The notes beneath the pieces were generated by a model, which made no database searches, was not told the origin of the DNA, and worked only from the letters and a program-made list of their open reading frames with translations. The position numbers were made by a program, and so were the translations under genes. From Alternaria dauci (lineage: Eukaryota > Ascomycota > Dothideomycetes > Pleosporales > Pleosporaceae), in the NCBI RefSeq assembly GCF_042100115.1, contig NC_091278.1, positions 2,666,001-2,730,000 on the forward strand: a stretch of DNA of 64,000 bases, given 5' to 3'. Positions 47,253-59,423 of this stretch are shown one piece after another (position 1 is the stretch's first letter; each line of letters starts with the position of its first letter).

Positions 47253-49108
47253 TATTATATAGAGGTTTACTATACTTCTCTAAGCTTAGTCCTTACTAAG
47301 GTAAGATAAGCTTAGGTAATAGTTTATAAGGTAGTATATAGAATAATTAAGTAGAAAAGAGTTATTATTATAACTAAAGAATAATAATAACTATTCTATA
47401 AATAATAGAATAACTAGTTAATAATATATATAAGAGATAAACTAGTTAAGTTAACTATAATAAGTATAATAATAAAATTTAATCCCCCTTAGGCCTTATA
47501 GATAGGGCCTATAGTATTATCTTATATTATATTACTAAGAAATTTTAAAACTAAGCCTAAACTATCCTAGTATATCTAGAATTCTCTTTTTACCTATAAT
47601 ACCTTTCTATCTACCCTACCTATATTATACCCTATAATACTTTAATATCCCTATTATTATTATAACTACTACTAATACTACTTATAGATTAAGCTCTATT
47701 ATATTATAGTAATTATAGTAATTATAGTAATTATAGTAGTTATAGTAATTATAGTTATAGTTATAGTTATAGTTATAGTTATAATTATAATTATAATTCT
47801 CTATAAGTAGCTATAAAGCCTATATATTAGTAGTAGTAGTACCCTTATATATTACTACTATAGCTATTATAGCTATTATAGCTATTATAGCTATTATACT
47901 ATACTTATTACTATTATATACCTAAATCCTATCGCGTTATATCCTAAGCCTTCTATATTATTAAATTAATTATTTACTACCTATACCTATCTTAGCTCCT
48001 TAATAATATCTATAATATATAGTAGCTAGTCCTTAAAGTCCTTATTATAGACCTCCTCTAAGTACCTATACTACTTATTAGTTATTATAGTACTAGTAAC
48101 CTATATATTATATATACGCTAGACCTATATATCCTAAAGAAGGGTATATAGCTTATTAGCTTTATTTATACCTTTACTAGCTAGTATAATAGTAGTACTT
48201 ATAAGGAGGACCTTAGTAATAAATACTAAGTCCCTAAGTATATAGTTAAATTCTTTTTTAGTAAACCTATATAATAGGCTAAGGGATTAAATATAAGTCT
48301 AGAACTTATACTTAAGGTTACTTTTAAAAGGGTTAATCTTAATAATAACTTTATACTTACTATACTACTTAATAGTAGCTACTATAGTTACTAAGAGGGT
48401 TACTAGGCCCTCTAAAACTAAGCGCTTTATACCTATAATAATATTATATATAATAACCTTTATATTAGAGATACTAGAGTTACTAGAGTTACTAGATATA
48501 CTAGATATATTAAAGTATAGTAGTTAAGAGAAGAAAATTTAAGTAGTTACTTAAATATTTCTTTATTCTTAAGTACTATAGTTATAAGCCTAGATATAAG
48601 CTATAGACTATAGTTTAAAAACTCCTCTTCCCCCTAAACTCCTCTTCTCCCTAATATTACTATAACTTTCTAAAACTACTTAAAGTTTAGGGCTTTAGCT
48701 TTAACTTATCTATTATTAAATATATATAGCTATATATAGTAAAACTAAGTATTTAGGAAATATACCTTTACTATAATTTATTATAGTATCTTTTAATAGT
48801 ATTATACTTATATCTTTTACTAGTATATTTATTATTTAAATAAGTATATATAATAAGATCTAATATATTCTTATACTTATTAACTTAGGTCCTATCCTCT
48901 TTACCCTCCCTCCTAAAAGGGAGGCCTAAGAGGGCTATAGCCTCTTAATCTTTACTAGCCTCCTAGAAGCTAAGTCTTAGTTAAATACTATTCCTTTTAT
49001 ATAATCTAAGCCCTACCCTAGATCTACTTTTATCTATTATATATACTTAATAGTCTTCTTTTATATAACTTATATAAAAGAGTAGTAACTCTTTATTACT
49101 TTATAATA
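47253..49108 (-). repeat. Gypsy B 5' LTR, split by an R2-like insertion
   Basis: 47,253-47,475 and about 48,842-49,108 together equal the 3' LTR at 30,230. The insert's flanks AAGTATAATAATAA and AAGTATATATAATAA indicate a target duplication of about 14 bp. Confidence 0.85.
47476..48841 (+). repeat. R2 repeat copy 3
   Basis: About 1.37 kb inserted in the gypsy B LTR. The last about 300 bp match the other R2 copies and end TTTATTATTTAAA. The middle has expanded TTATAG/TTATAA and GCTATTATA microsatellites at about 47,700-47,805 and 47,860-47,900. The 5' part differs from copy 1. Confidence 0.6.
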
Positions 49109-49285
49109 CCTATTTACTATAACTCTTATCTATCTACTTAAGTAGTATTACTTTACTAGCTAGTACTAAGATAAATATAAAAGTAAAGTTATTTATTACT
49201 ATAGAGTAGAATATTTATATTAAGAAGCTAAGTAATATAATAATAACTAAAAGTATACTTATAATAAAGTAAGAGGTATATATTA
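49109..49285 (-). repeat. R2 copy 2, right part
   Basis: Continuation of the R2 copy split by gypsy B; begins with the second CCTAT. Homology to copy 1 is clear for the first tens of bases, then weakens before the R1 insertion at 49,286. Confidence 0.55.
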
Positions 49286-50641
49286 ATTTTTTATTTTCTA
49301 TAAGTAGGGGGGTATTATTAAAATAAAACTTTAAAAAAGTAAAAAGTAGCTATCCCTCTACTTATTAGTTATAAAAGTTAATAAAAAAGATAAAGCAATA
49401 ACGCGATTTAAACACTAGACTAATTAGTATTTAATAGTAGTAAAGCTCTAATATCTATACGCAAAAACTAAAGTTAAAAAAAATTTACTAAAGGTAACTA
49501 AAAAAGATACCTATTAAACCTTAGTAGAGATCTAATAGGGATTACTAATATTAGCTAGTAATATAATTATAATATATTATAAAGGGGAGGATATAGCATA
49601 TTTACTATAACTAAGAAGGGTTATATAAAAACCTAGCTACTTCTAACCTTTATACTAATACTAACTTTAAGTATCCTACTATATATAATTAAATTATATA
49701 TAATTAAATTATACTATATATAAATACTATATATCCCTTAAGGTAACTTATTATAGCTATCTAGCTAGGCTAGTATACCCTCTCTAGTAAGGAGCCCCTT
49801 AACTTATTAAATATAAATAATATAAGCCCTATATATACCTAGGAGCTAAATCTAGTAGTTAGTAAAGAGCTAGAAGAGTAAATACCTTTAATACTTTAAA
49901 TCTTTAGTAATAGTAAATCTATTAGCTAGTACCTTATTAAGAAGTCTAGGGTTAGTAATATTAATATAAAGGTAACTTATAAGTAGACTAGAATATAGTA
50001 TCTAAAGAGGGTTATAAAGTATAAAGAGATTATCTATACTAATACTTACTACCTTATTAATCTCCTTATATTTAGCTACCTTACCTACCTAACCTTTAGT
50101 AAGTAGAGTAAAGAGACTAAGAGATAGCTATACTACTAAGCTATTAATATTAAAAGAGTACTTAAAGACTAGTATCTTAGGCTTAAAGAAAGGGAATTTA
50201 AAGAGATACTCTAAGGATAAGAGAATAAGGCGTAGGCTATACTACTATTAATATTCCTTTAACTAAAGCTAATTATTAAGTAGTAGTAGTAGTAGTAGCT
50301 ATACTATAGGTAGCTAGTTAATTATTCTTAATAAAGGGTAGAGGAAGTAGTAGTAGAGGTAGTAGTAGTAGTAAAGGGTAGAAATAGTAAAGGATAGTAA
50401 AGGATAGTAGAGGATAGTAGGAGATAGCGTATAAGTTTAAAGGTTACGTCTTATCTCTAGTAGGCGTATAATATTATTATATATCTTTAGTATCTAGCGT
50501 TTATAATATACTATATATATATACTAGCTATACTAAATATAGGCTTATATAAGCCTGTAGTTACCTAGTTAGCGCTTTATCTTAAAAAAGTCTCTAAACT
50601 TACTATTATAATAATAAAAAAGTCTATAAAGGCTAAAGCTA
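49286..50641 (+). repeat. R1 repeat copy 6
   Basis: T-rich start through GGCTAAAGCTA, close to full length. Inserted between the R2 remnant and gypsy C. Target duplication unclear. Confidence 0.75.
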
Positions 50642-51718
50642 AATATATAAGAATATAGAAGTAAATTTACTAAGACTAATAAAGGATTAAGTAATTTATA
50701 CTAAAGAGATAATAGACTTATACTTAGATTTAGTTATATACCTTAAAGAATAGCTCTAATAGGCTAGTTAAGAATAATTAAATTAAGTAAATACTAAATA
50801 ATATATAGTTCTATACTATAGTCTAGGTAATAAAGTTTAGATATCTACTATTAATTAGAGTATACTATAAAACTCTAAGAAGCTTACTAACTGCTAGGTA
50901 GGACCTTTTAAAGTTAAGTAAATTATTTATAATAAATAAGTATATAAACTTAACCTCTCTAAGGAAATAATTAAGAATAGGACCTTTCTTATCTTTTACT
51001 TTAAACTTCTTTAGCTAGTAGCTACTAAAGCCTTTCTAAACTAAGTACTAGCTAGACTACTCTTAGTAAAAGTTATAATAAGTAATAAAGATACTTATAC
51101 TAAGTAGCTAGTAGATAAGTTTATTAATATAGCCTCTCTATAAACTAGTAAGGTTAAAGGAAAATAGGTATATAAAATTAAATAGACTAACTATCTAAAG
51201 CTAACTTAGTATAAAGCTAGTAACTATCTTAACTATTATAATACTAAATTATTCTATTAGAAATACCCTAATAAGCTAAAACCCCTAAGACTTACTATAC
51301 TAAATAGCTAAAGACTACTCCTTAAAAACACTAGTAATTACCTTAATAAATACCTTAGTAATAATAAGGTTATAGTATAAGCTACTAGTTTAGCTTAATA
51401 GCCTAGCTATTCTATAAGTATAGTATATACCTAACCTATAGTAACTAGTTAAATTAAATATCCCTTATATAGTCTAGGAATACTAATTAGCTTAGTTTTT
51501 ATATCCTAGGGTTAAGGTAGTAGAAAATAGTTTAGAGATATACTTTTTTATATAGGAAACCTTATAGATATATATAGCCTTATATAAACTATACTTAGTT
51601 TTTAAAAAGTATAAGGTTTAGTAGTTTTATACTTTTAATATACTTTTTTAACTTTAAATTACTTTCTCTTCTTTACACTAGCTAGAGGACTAGCTAAGCC
51701 TCTTTTTTAGGGGGGGAG
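50642..51718 (+). mobile_element. Gypsy C: integrase C-terminal fragment
   Basis: Plus-strand reading gives LYYSLGNKVQISTIN, SKKLTNCQVGPFKVK and VYKLNLSKEI, the SH3-like GDxVWL/GPFxV region following gypsy integrase cores, then an unrecognised tail. A purine tract (AGGGGGGGAG) immediately precedes the putative 3' LTR at 51,719. The left part is absent. Confidence 0.65.
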
Positions 51719-51920
51719 TATATATAAGGGAGTATTACTACTTAGAGGATACTAGGCCTAACTAGGCCTAGCTCCCTTCTTAGCTCTTTCTCCTCTTACT
51801 ATATCTTCTTCTCTTCCCTCTTCCTCTCTTCTAGAGGTTATCTACTATTCTCTATTCTAAATATAAGCTACCTTTATAACTAGCTTACCCTTCTATATAT
51901 AATATCTACTTTATAATAGT
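51719..51920 (+). repeat. Putative gypsy C LTR, left arm of an inverted pair
   Basis: Starts TATATATAAGGGAGTATT directly after a polypurine tract. Reverse complement of 52,081-52,278 over about 200 bp with few differences. Confidence 0.65.
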
Positions 51921-52080
51921 AATAAAAAATTTAGTTTTTTATAATCTAAAAGTACTAGACTTAGCTAAGAGCTAGCTACTAAGACTACTCTTCTATATAA
52001 TAACTAAGAGTAAGTAAAGACTACTTACTTTAATCTAAGCTAGAAGCTTATAGTAAGCCTTATTAGCTTATAAGGTCTAC

Positions 52081-52278
52081 TATTATATAAAGTAAATATT
52101 ATATATAGAAGAGTAAGCTAGTTATAAAAGTAGCTTATATTTAGAATAAAGAATAGTAGATAACCTCTAGAAGAGAGGAAGAGGGAAGAGAGGAAGATAT
52201 AGTAAGAAGAGAGAGAGCTAAGAGAGGAGCTAGGCCTAGTTAGGCTTAGTATCCTCTAGGTAGTAATACTCCTTTATA
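52081..52278 (-). repeat. Inverted copy of the gypsy C LTR, abutting rDNA
   Basis: Right arm of the roughly 560-bp inverted structure. Its outer end coincides with the point where 18S homology begins (about 52,279), so this LTR or a rearrangement through it truncated the 18S copy. Confidence 0.65.
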
Positions 52279-53794
52279 ATTACTTAATTCTTTTTAATAA
52301 AGAAAAGAACTTATTAGCTCTATTAGTATAGTATATATATAGCCTAGAATATCTAAGGGTATTATAAACTTATTATTATTTTAAGCTTCTATTAACTTAA
52401 GTTAATAGTCTCTCTAAGAAGCTAGCGACTAGCTAAAGCTAGCTTAGCTATTTAGTAGAGTAAGGTCTTACTTATTATTATAATTAAGTAGATAAGTTAC
52501 CCTATAAACTAAGAATAGCTATATACTACTACCTAAAAAATTAAGAAAGAGCTCTTAATCTATTAATCCTTATTTTATCTAAACCTAGTAAGTTTCCCTA
52601 TATTAAGTTAAATTAAGCTGTAGGCTCTACGCCTAGTAGTAACCTTCTATTAATTTCTTTAAGTTTTAGCCTTATAACTATAATCCCCCTAGAACCTAAA
52701 AACTTTAATTTCTTATAAGGTGCTAAGTAAGTTAGAAAAAGAATATTACTTAATCCCTAGTTAGTATAGTTTATAGTTAAGACTATAATAGTATCTAATT
52801 ATCTTTAATCCCCTAACTTTTATTTACTAATTAATAAAAATATCCTTAGTAAATACTTTCGTAGTAGTTAGTCTTTAGTAAATCTAAGAATTTTACCTCT
52901 AATAACTAAATACTAATACCCCTAACTATTCCTATTAATTATTACAGCGTCTCTAGAAACTAATAAAATAGAAACGTACGCCCTATTTTATTATTCTATA
53001 CTAATATATTCGAGTAAAGGCCTACTTTAAACACTCTAATTTTTTTAAAGTAAAAGTCTTAGTTCCTTAGTATACTTAGTAAAGGGTATAAGGTTCGCTA
53101 AAAGGAAGGTCTAGCTAGATAAGTGCACGTAGTAAGGTAGACCTACTAGCTAGACCTAAGTTTTAACTATAAGCTTTTTAACTATAATAACTTTAATATA
53201 CGCTATTAGAGCTAGAATTACTATAGCTACTAGCACTAGACTTACCCTCTAATTATTCCTTATTAAGAGGTTTAAATTATACTTATTCTAATTATAAGAC
53301 CTAAAAGAGCCCTATATTAGTATTTATTATTACTACCTCCCTATATTAGGATTAGGTAATTTACGCGCCTACTACCTTCCTTAGATATAGTAGCCGTTTC
53401 TTAGGCTCCCTCTCTAGAATCAAACCCTAATTCCCTATTACCTATTAAAACTATAGTAAGCTAATACCTTACTATTAAAAGTTAATAAGGTAGAAATTTA
53501 AATAAACTATTACTAGCGTAAGGCTATATAATCTATAAAGTTATTATAAATTACTAAAGAGCCCTAAAGGGTATTAGTTTTTTATCTAATAAATATATCC
53601 CTTCTAAAGTTAGGATTTTTAGTATATATTAGCTCTAGAATTACTATAGTTATCTAAGTAGTAAGGTATTATTAAATAAATAATAACTAATTTAATAAGC
53701 TATTTATAGTTTTATAGTATAATTACTTATACTTAGATATATATAGCTTAATCTTTAAGATAAGTATATAACTACTAGTAGAATTAACTAGGTA
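52279..53794 (-). rRNA. RIPed 18S rRNA relic, copy 1, 3'-truncated
   Basis: Antisense to the 18S gene. The 5' end (from TACCTGGTTGATCC) lies at 53,794, read here as GAATTAACTAGGTA. Aligns to 59,707-61,222 at a constant offset of 7,428 bp; the last about 283 nt of 18S are missing. CA/TG sites are almost all TA, so it cannot form functional rRNA. Confidence 0.95.
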
Positions 53795-54620
53795 ATAATT
53801 ATTTACTACTAGTGCTAGGGCGCTAGGGCTAAGCCCCTAAAGGAGCGGAATTATACTAAGAAGGGGATTACTAAAGTAATCCTAATTACCTACTATAAAT
53901 ACGTATAGGGCGTAATTACTATAGGTAACCTATTTATTTACCCCTACTAAGTTCCCTAAGGCGTAGTCTACTATAAAGCCTAATTAGCGTTACTACTAAT
54001 AATAAGCCTATAGTATATACGCCTTAAGAGGAGAAAGCCTATATCGCCTTATATATATAAAGCGCGGATAGGTGGCGTAACTATCCCTAAAGAGCTAGTA
54101 AAAAGATTAGTAAAGCTATTAATCTATAGACCCTAAATTAGCACCTACTTATAGAAGTAAGTAGGACTTTAGGCGTTAAGCGTAAGTAAGGGTGTAGCGC
54201 TAGAGTACTACTTTAGTATATAGGCTTTTACTTACCCCTATAAGCACCTAATAGTCGCTAAGTCCTAGGTAATATACTAGGTAGAGTTAATATCCCTAAC
54301 TACTACCTAGGTAATAAGGCTTATAAATATAAAACTAAATATAGAATATAGAAGATATAGCTACCTTAAGGGGCGACCTACTATAATAAAGTAACTAGTA
54401 TAGCCTAATAGCTAACTATCTATAAAGGATTAATTCTAGGTAGTTAAGATCTAAAGACTTTAACTACCCTCTTTATATAGTCTAGGAACACCTTTCTACC
54501 TAATTTTTAAGTTATAGGGTTAAGGTAGTAGAAAATAGCTTAGAGGTGCACTTTTTTATATAAGAAATTATATAGATATATGTAGCCCTATATAAACTAT
54601 AAACTAATTTTAAAAAATAT

Positions 54621-55020
54621 AGAGTCTAGTAGTTTATACCTAGAAAGTAATTCCGCAGCTAGTAATATTAAAAAAAGGTAGAAGATATAAAGAAAATAGC
54701 TAGAGTCTAGTAGTTTTAGAGAATATATAATAAAAAAAAACTAGAGTCTAGTAGTTTAGAGTAATAGTAAGAAAATAGCTAGAGTCTAGTAGGTTAGAAA
54801 AATACTAATAAGAAATCTAGAGTCTAGTAGTTTAGAGAAAAGCTAGAGTCTAGTAGTTTAGAAAAATACTAATAAGAAATCTAGAGTCTAGTAGTATAGA
54901 GAAAATCTAGAGTCTAGTAGTTTAGAGTAATAGTAAGAAAATAGCTAGAGTCTAGTAGTTTAGAAAAATACTAATAAGAAATCTAGAGTCTAGTAGTATA
55001 GAGAAAAGCTAAAGTCTAGT
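54621..55020. repeat. IGS subrepeats, array 1
   Basis: About a dozen units built on AGAGTCTAGTAGTTTAGA, separated by GAAAA- or AATACTAATAAG-type spacers. The second array at 62,049-62,392 is about 56 bp shorter. Confidence 0.85.
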
Positions 55021-55396
55021 ACTAAGTTTATTAAAAATATAAAAATAAAATCTAAAGTCTTAGAGTTTATATACTTTTATAAATAGTAGTTTTTATATAA
55101 TATACTTATTATACTATAATAAAGTAGATTATAAGTATAGGAATAAATCTTTTTAGATAAACTCTTACTTAAGTAAGTAGAATAGTAGATACTAAAGTAA
55201 AGAGAAGAAAAGAGAATACCTAACTAAATAGTAAGAGAGAATAAGCTAGTCTAGAGTGAAGCTAAATAAGTATAAGTCTAGATTAAGTAGTACTCTCTTA
55301 TAACTATTTCTAGAATAGGAGATAAATATCTAAACTATTATAACCTTATAAAGCTACTAGTTATATTTACTTAAGAAAAGATTTCCTATACTTATA

Positions 55397-55484
55397 AAAC
55401 TACTAGACCTTGGTTTGCTTACTTTGCTGCAAACTACTAGACCTTAGTTTACTTACTTTACTATAAACTACTAGACCTTGGTAG
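55397..55484. repeat. 34-bp tandem repeat, neighbouring units with and without RIP
   Basis: Units at 55,397-55,430, 55,431-55,464 and a partial third from 55,465, all starting AAACTACTAGACCTT. Unit 1 keeps TTGGTTTGC...TTTGCTGC; unit 2 reads TTAGTTTAC...TTTACTAT. Every TG, and the CA across the junction, has become TA. Confidence 0.9.
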
Positions 55485-55599
55485 TAATAGGCCAAGGTTT
55501 GCCATGGCAGAGCCACCCATTTCCCCTTCTATTGCCGCAGACTCTGGCTGCTCTTCAATAAACGGGGAGGGTATATATCCCAATTTCAACCAAGCTAGC

Positions 55600-58500
55600 G
55601 ACGGGCTTACACTTAATAGCTTATAATAATAAGGCTACTTAACTACTTATACGACCTAGCTAGATAACTAAGTCGTTTATAAAGGATTTAATCCTGCGTA
55701 CTATATAATTATAATACACTAGCGAATAGCCCTAACTTTAATAGGACTACTAACGCTAGCCTAGTAAGGTTCTAGGCTAAAGGCCTATTCGTATCCGACT
55801 AGTATAGGCGGAAATCACCCCGTTCTAGTATAGATTCTAACTTAGAGGCGTTTAGCTATAATCTAGTAGATAGTAGCTTCGTAGTAATACCTAGTTAGAT
55901 AGCTACAAAAACTAATTATCTAAAACTATAGTTCCTCTCGTACTAAGCGGTATTACTATTAGGGTAAGGTTATTAGTAGGGTAAAACTAACTTATCTTAT
56001 AATAGTCTAAACCTAGCTTACGTTCCCTATTAGTAGGTAAATAATCTAACGCTTACTAAATTCTACTTTAGTATAATAGGAAGAGCTAATATTAAAGGAT
56101 TAAAAAGTAATATTACTATAAACGCTTAGCTACTATAAGCTAGTTATCCCTATAGTAACTTTTCTAGCACCTCTAGCCTTATATTTTAAGGAACTCTAAA
56201 GGATTAATAGGCTATACTTTTATAGTTTATATTTACACTAAAAATTAAAATTAAGGGGACTTTTACCCTTTTACTCTACTAAAGATTTCTATTCTTTATA
56301 AGTCCCCCTTAGGACACCTACGTTATAGTTTAATAGATATACTACCTTAGCTAAACTCCCTACCTAATAATATCTTTAACCTAGATTAGCCTACGAAGGA
56401 CCTTAACACTAGAAGTTAGGTAGTAAAACCTAGCTCCGCTTTATTAAATAAGTAAAAAAATAATAAGGGTAGTAGTATTTTACTAGCGCTAAAGCTCCTA
56501 CCTATCCTACACCCCCTATATCTTTTTATAATATTAAATTAGAGTTAAGCTTAATAGGGTCTTCTTTCCCTACTAATTTAGCTAAGCCCGTTCCCTTAGC
56601 TGTAGTTTCGCTAGATAGTAGATAGGGATAGTAGGAATCTTATTAATCTATTTATACGCGTTACTAATTAGATAATAAGGTATTTAGCTACCTTAAGAGA
56701 GTTATAGTTACTCCTACTATTTACCTACGCTTAGTCGAATCTCTTTACTTTAATATTTAGAGCACTAGGTAGAAATTACATTACGTTAATACTACTTTCT
56801 AGCTATTATAATGCTATATTTTAATTAGATAATTAGATTCCCCTTATCTATACTAGTTCTAAGTTAGTTATTAAATATACACTAGACGGCTGAAGCCTAC
56901 TAAGGGTGTTAGCACCCTAGCGCTAAAAGGCGCCTACCTTATAGTTAGTACCCTTCTATACTAAAGGCTTCTCCCTAAGGCCTAATATACCTAACCCTTA
57001 GAGCTAATCCTTTTCCTAAAGTTATAGATCTATTTTACTAACTTCCCTTATCTATATTATTCTATTAACTAGAGGCTATTTACCTTAGAGACCTACTATA
57101 GTTATAAGTATAACCTAGCGTAAAAACTATTTCTTTAAGTAGATTTTTAAGGGTTATTAGGAGCGCACTAAACGCTATAAAAGTATAGCACTCTTCTAGC
57201 TATTAAACCCTAGCTCTAGATAAACTAATTTTAGGGTAATAAACTATTAAGAAGAAAAGAGAACTCTTCTTAGGGCTCCCGCTAACGTCTCTACTCTTAG
57301 TTATATTACTATAGAGAATCTATATCTAGATACTAGAATTTTAACTAGCTTCCCTTTTAAGGGCGTAGCGTAAGCGCTAATATTAAAACAGAATTACCTT
57401 ATCTCTTAGGATTAATTAACCTATGTCTAACTACTATTTATATAAAACCTTTCCCTACTTTAGTCCTTAAAGTTCTTATTTAAGTATTTACTACTACTAC
57501 TAAGATCTACACTAGAGGCCGTTCGACCTAGGGTTACCCCTAAGGCTTTATTATAGACCTCTACGCCTACCTACTTACTAGGGCGTAAATTTTACCCTAG
57601 TAGAGGGGTATAAGTAACACGCTTAAGCGCTATCTATTTTTAGGGCTAGTTTATTTAGTAGGTAAGTTATTATACACTCCTTAGTAGATTCTAACTTCTA
57701 TAGCTACTATCCTACTATCTAGATAAACTAACACCTTTTATAGTATCTAATAAGCGTATATTCTAGTACTTTAACCCCTTATTTAGTTTATCCCGTATTA
57801 CTAGTTCTACTTACTAAAAATAGCCTACTAATAATATTTTATTTAAATATCTACGTTTAATTAAGTAATAAGGACTTCTTATATATTTAAAGTTTAAGAA
57901 TAGGTAAAGGTTATTTTAACCCCTAGGCCTCTAATTATTTACTTTACCTTATAAAACTAAATACGTTACTACTATCCTAAGGGAAACTTTAGTAGGAACT
58001 AGCTACTAGATAGTTTAATTAGTCTTTCGCCCCTATACCTAAATTTAATAATTAATTTACACGTTAGAACTGCTATAAGCCTCTACTAGAGTTTCCTCTA
58101 GCTTTACCCTATTTAAGTATAGTTTACTATCTTTTAGGTCCTAATAGCTATACTCTTACTTAAATCCTTCTAAAGATATTAGGATTAGTTAATAGTATAC
58201 CCTTATAAGTTCCTACCTCTATTTACTTTTATTATACGCTTAGGCTTAACACCTAAACACTTATATAGATATTAGACTCCTTAGTCTGTATTTTAAAATA
58301 GGCCGCTTATAGCTATTACGCTAGTATCCTAGTAGATACGTAGACCTTAGTCTAGGCTAGTAGTATATTACCTCCCCTATAAGGCCTCCCTAAAAGGAAG
58401 TACGTAATAGAGACCTTTATCCTACTACCTAAACTAATACTAGCCTACCTATAGAAGAGTGTACTAGGTAAAAAGCCTAGATAAGTAACTATAAGTAAGT

Positions 58501-58935
58501 CTAGCTATAAGCGCTTCCCTTTTAATAATTTTACGTACTATTTAACTCTCTTTCTAAAGTACTTTTTATCTTTTAATTACTCTACTTATACGCTATTAGT
58601 CTCTAGCTAATATTTAGCTTTAGAAGAAATATACCTCCTATTTAGAGTTATATTCCTAAATAACTTAACTTATTAAAGGGGCTTTATATAGTAATAGCTA
58701 GTAACTATATATAGGATTCTTACCCTCTATAATATCCTATTCTAAGGAACTTAGACTACTACTAAAGCTAAAGCGCCCTCTATAAATTATAACTTAGACT
58801 CTAAAAGAGCTAGATTTTAAATTTAAGCTATTACTACTTTACTTACTATTACTAGGGTAATCCCTATTAGTTTCTTTTCCTCTACTTATTAATATACTTA
58901 AGTTTAGTAGGTATCCCTACCTAATCTAAGGTTAA
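55600..58935 (-). rRNA. RIPed 28S rRNA relic
   Basis: Antisense to 28S. The 5' end near 58,935 shows the CTACCTAATCTAAGGTTAA form of the TTGACCTCGGATCAGGTAG start. Internal landmarks include the sarcin-ricin-side CCTCTCGTACTAAG near 55,937 and CTCTACTTATTAATATACTTAAG (ITS4 region) near 58,880. The 3' end is approximate, near the GACGGGCTTACAC segment. About 3.3 kb, a normal fungal length. Confidence 0.93.
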
Positions 58936-59098
58936 AAGTTAAAAAAAAGGCTTATTAGATACTAGACCTTAGGGCTAGAAGAGAGCGCGACTTATACTAC
59001 GCTCTAAAACTAGTAAGCTAGCTACTAATAACTTTAAGGTAAGTCTCCTATAAGGAGAGATAAAAAGACGCCTAACACTAAGTAAAGCTTAAGGGTAT
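58936..59098 (-). other. ITS2, RIPed
   Basis: About 160 bp between 28S and 5.8S with hairpin-like GTCTCCTATAAGGAGAG. Too mutated for taxonomic use. Confidence 0.75.
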
Positions 59099-59255
59099 AA
59101 ATAATACTCGAATAGGTATACCCTTTAGAATACTAAAGGGCATAATATACGTTTAAAGATTTAATAATTTACTAAATTCTATAATTTATACTACTTATTA
59201 TATTTTACTATATTCTTTATTAATACTAGAACTAAGAGATCTATTATTAAAAGTT
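59099..59255 (-). rRNA. RIPed 5.8S rRNA relic
   Basis: Antisense to 5.8S, about 157 nt. CCCTTTAGAATACTAAAGGG and GAACTAAGAGATCTATTATT correspond to the conserved CCCTTTGGTATTCCAAAGGG and AATGGATCTCTTGGTTC. Confidence 0.93.
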
Positions 59256-59423
59256 ATAATTATTATATAGTTACTAACACTAATTACTATTATAAAAAGG
59301 TTTATAGATTAGTCCTTATAGTAGGCGAGCCTATTAAGGAAATAAGAAGTACGTAAAAGATATAGGTAAATAATTTAGTAAGGCTACTACCCTAAGAGGT
59401 GCTAGCCCGCCTTTATATTTATA
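59256..59423 (-). other. ITS1, RIPed
   Basis: About 168 bp between 5.8S and the 18S 3' end. Confidence 0.75.

Larger units (their letters stand above)
30230..49108 (-). mobile_element. Gypsy B: full-length RIPed Ty3/gypsy element with nested insertions
   Basis: Minus-strand element bounded by LTRs at 30,230-30,705 and 47,253-49,108 and flanked by a perfect 5-bp duplication CCTAT (30,225-30,229 and 49,109-49,113). From right to left: 5' LTR (split by an R2-like insert), gag about 45.5-47.2 kb, protease region, reverse transcriptase about 43.8-44.7 kb, RNase H about 43.3-43.8 kb, a connecting piece at 34,077-34,314, integrase 32,698 down to about 31.0 kb, and 3' LTR. It is interrupted by gypsy A (34,320-43,292), R1 (32,715-34,061) and R2 (47,476-48,841). 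Its LTR and gag start align base for base, apart from RIP transitions, with the intact element at 62,648, so they are one family. Confidence 0.9.
53795..55599 (-). other. rDNA intergenic spacer and 5' ETS, copy 1
   Basis: Between the 18S start and the 28S end. Holds a GC-richer stretch near 53,810-54,060, a subrepeat array at 54,621-55,020, an AT-rich part, and an un-RIPed island at about 55,410-55,600. Confidence 0.8.
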
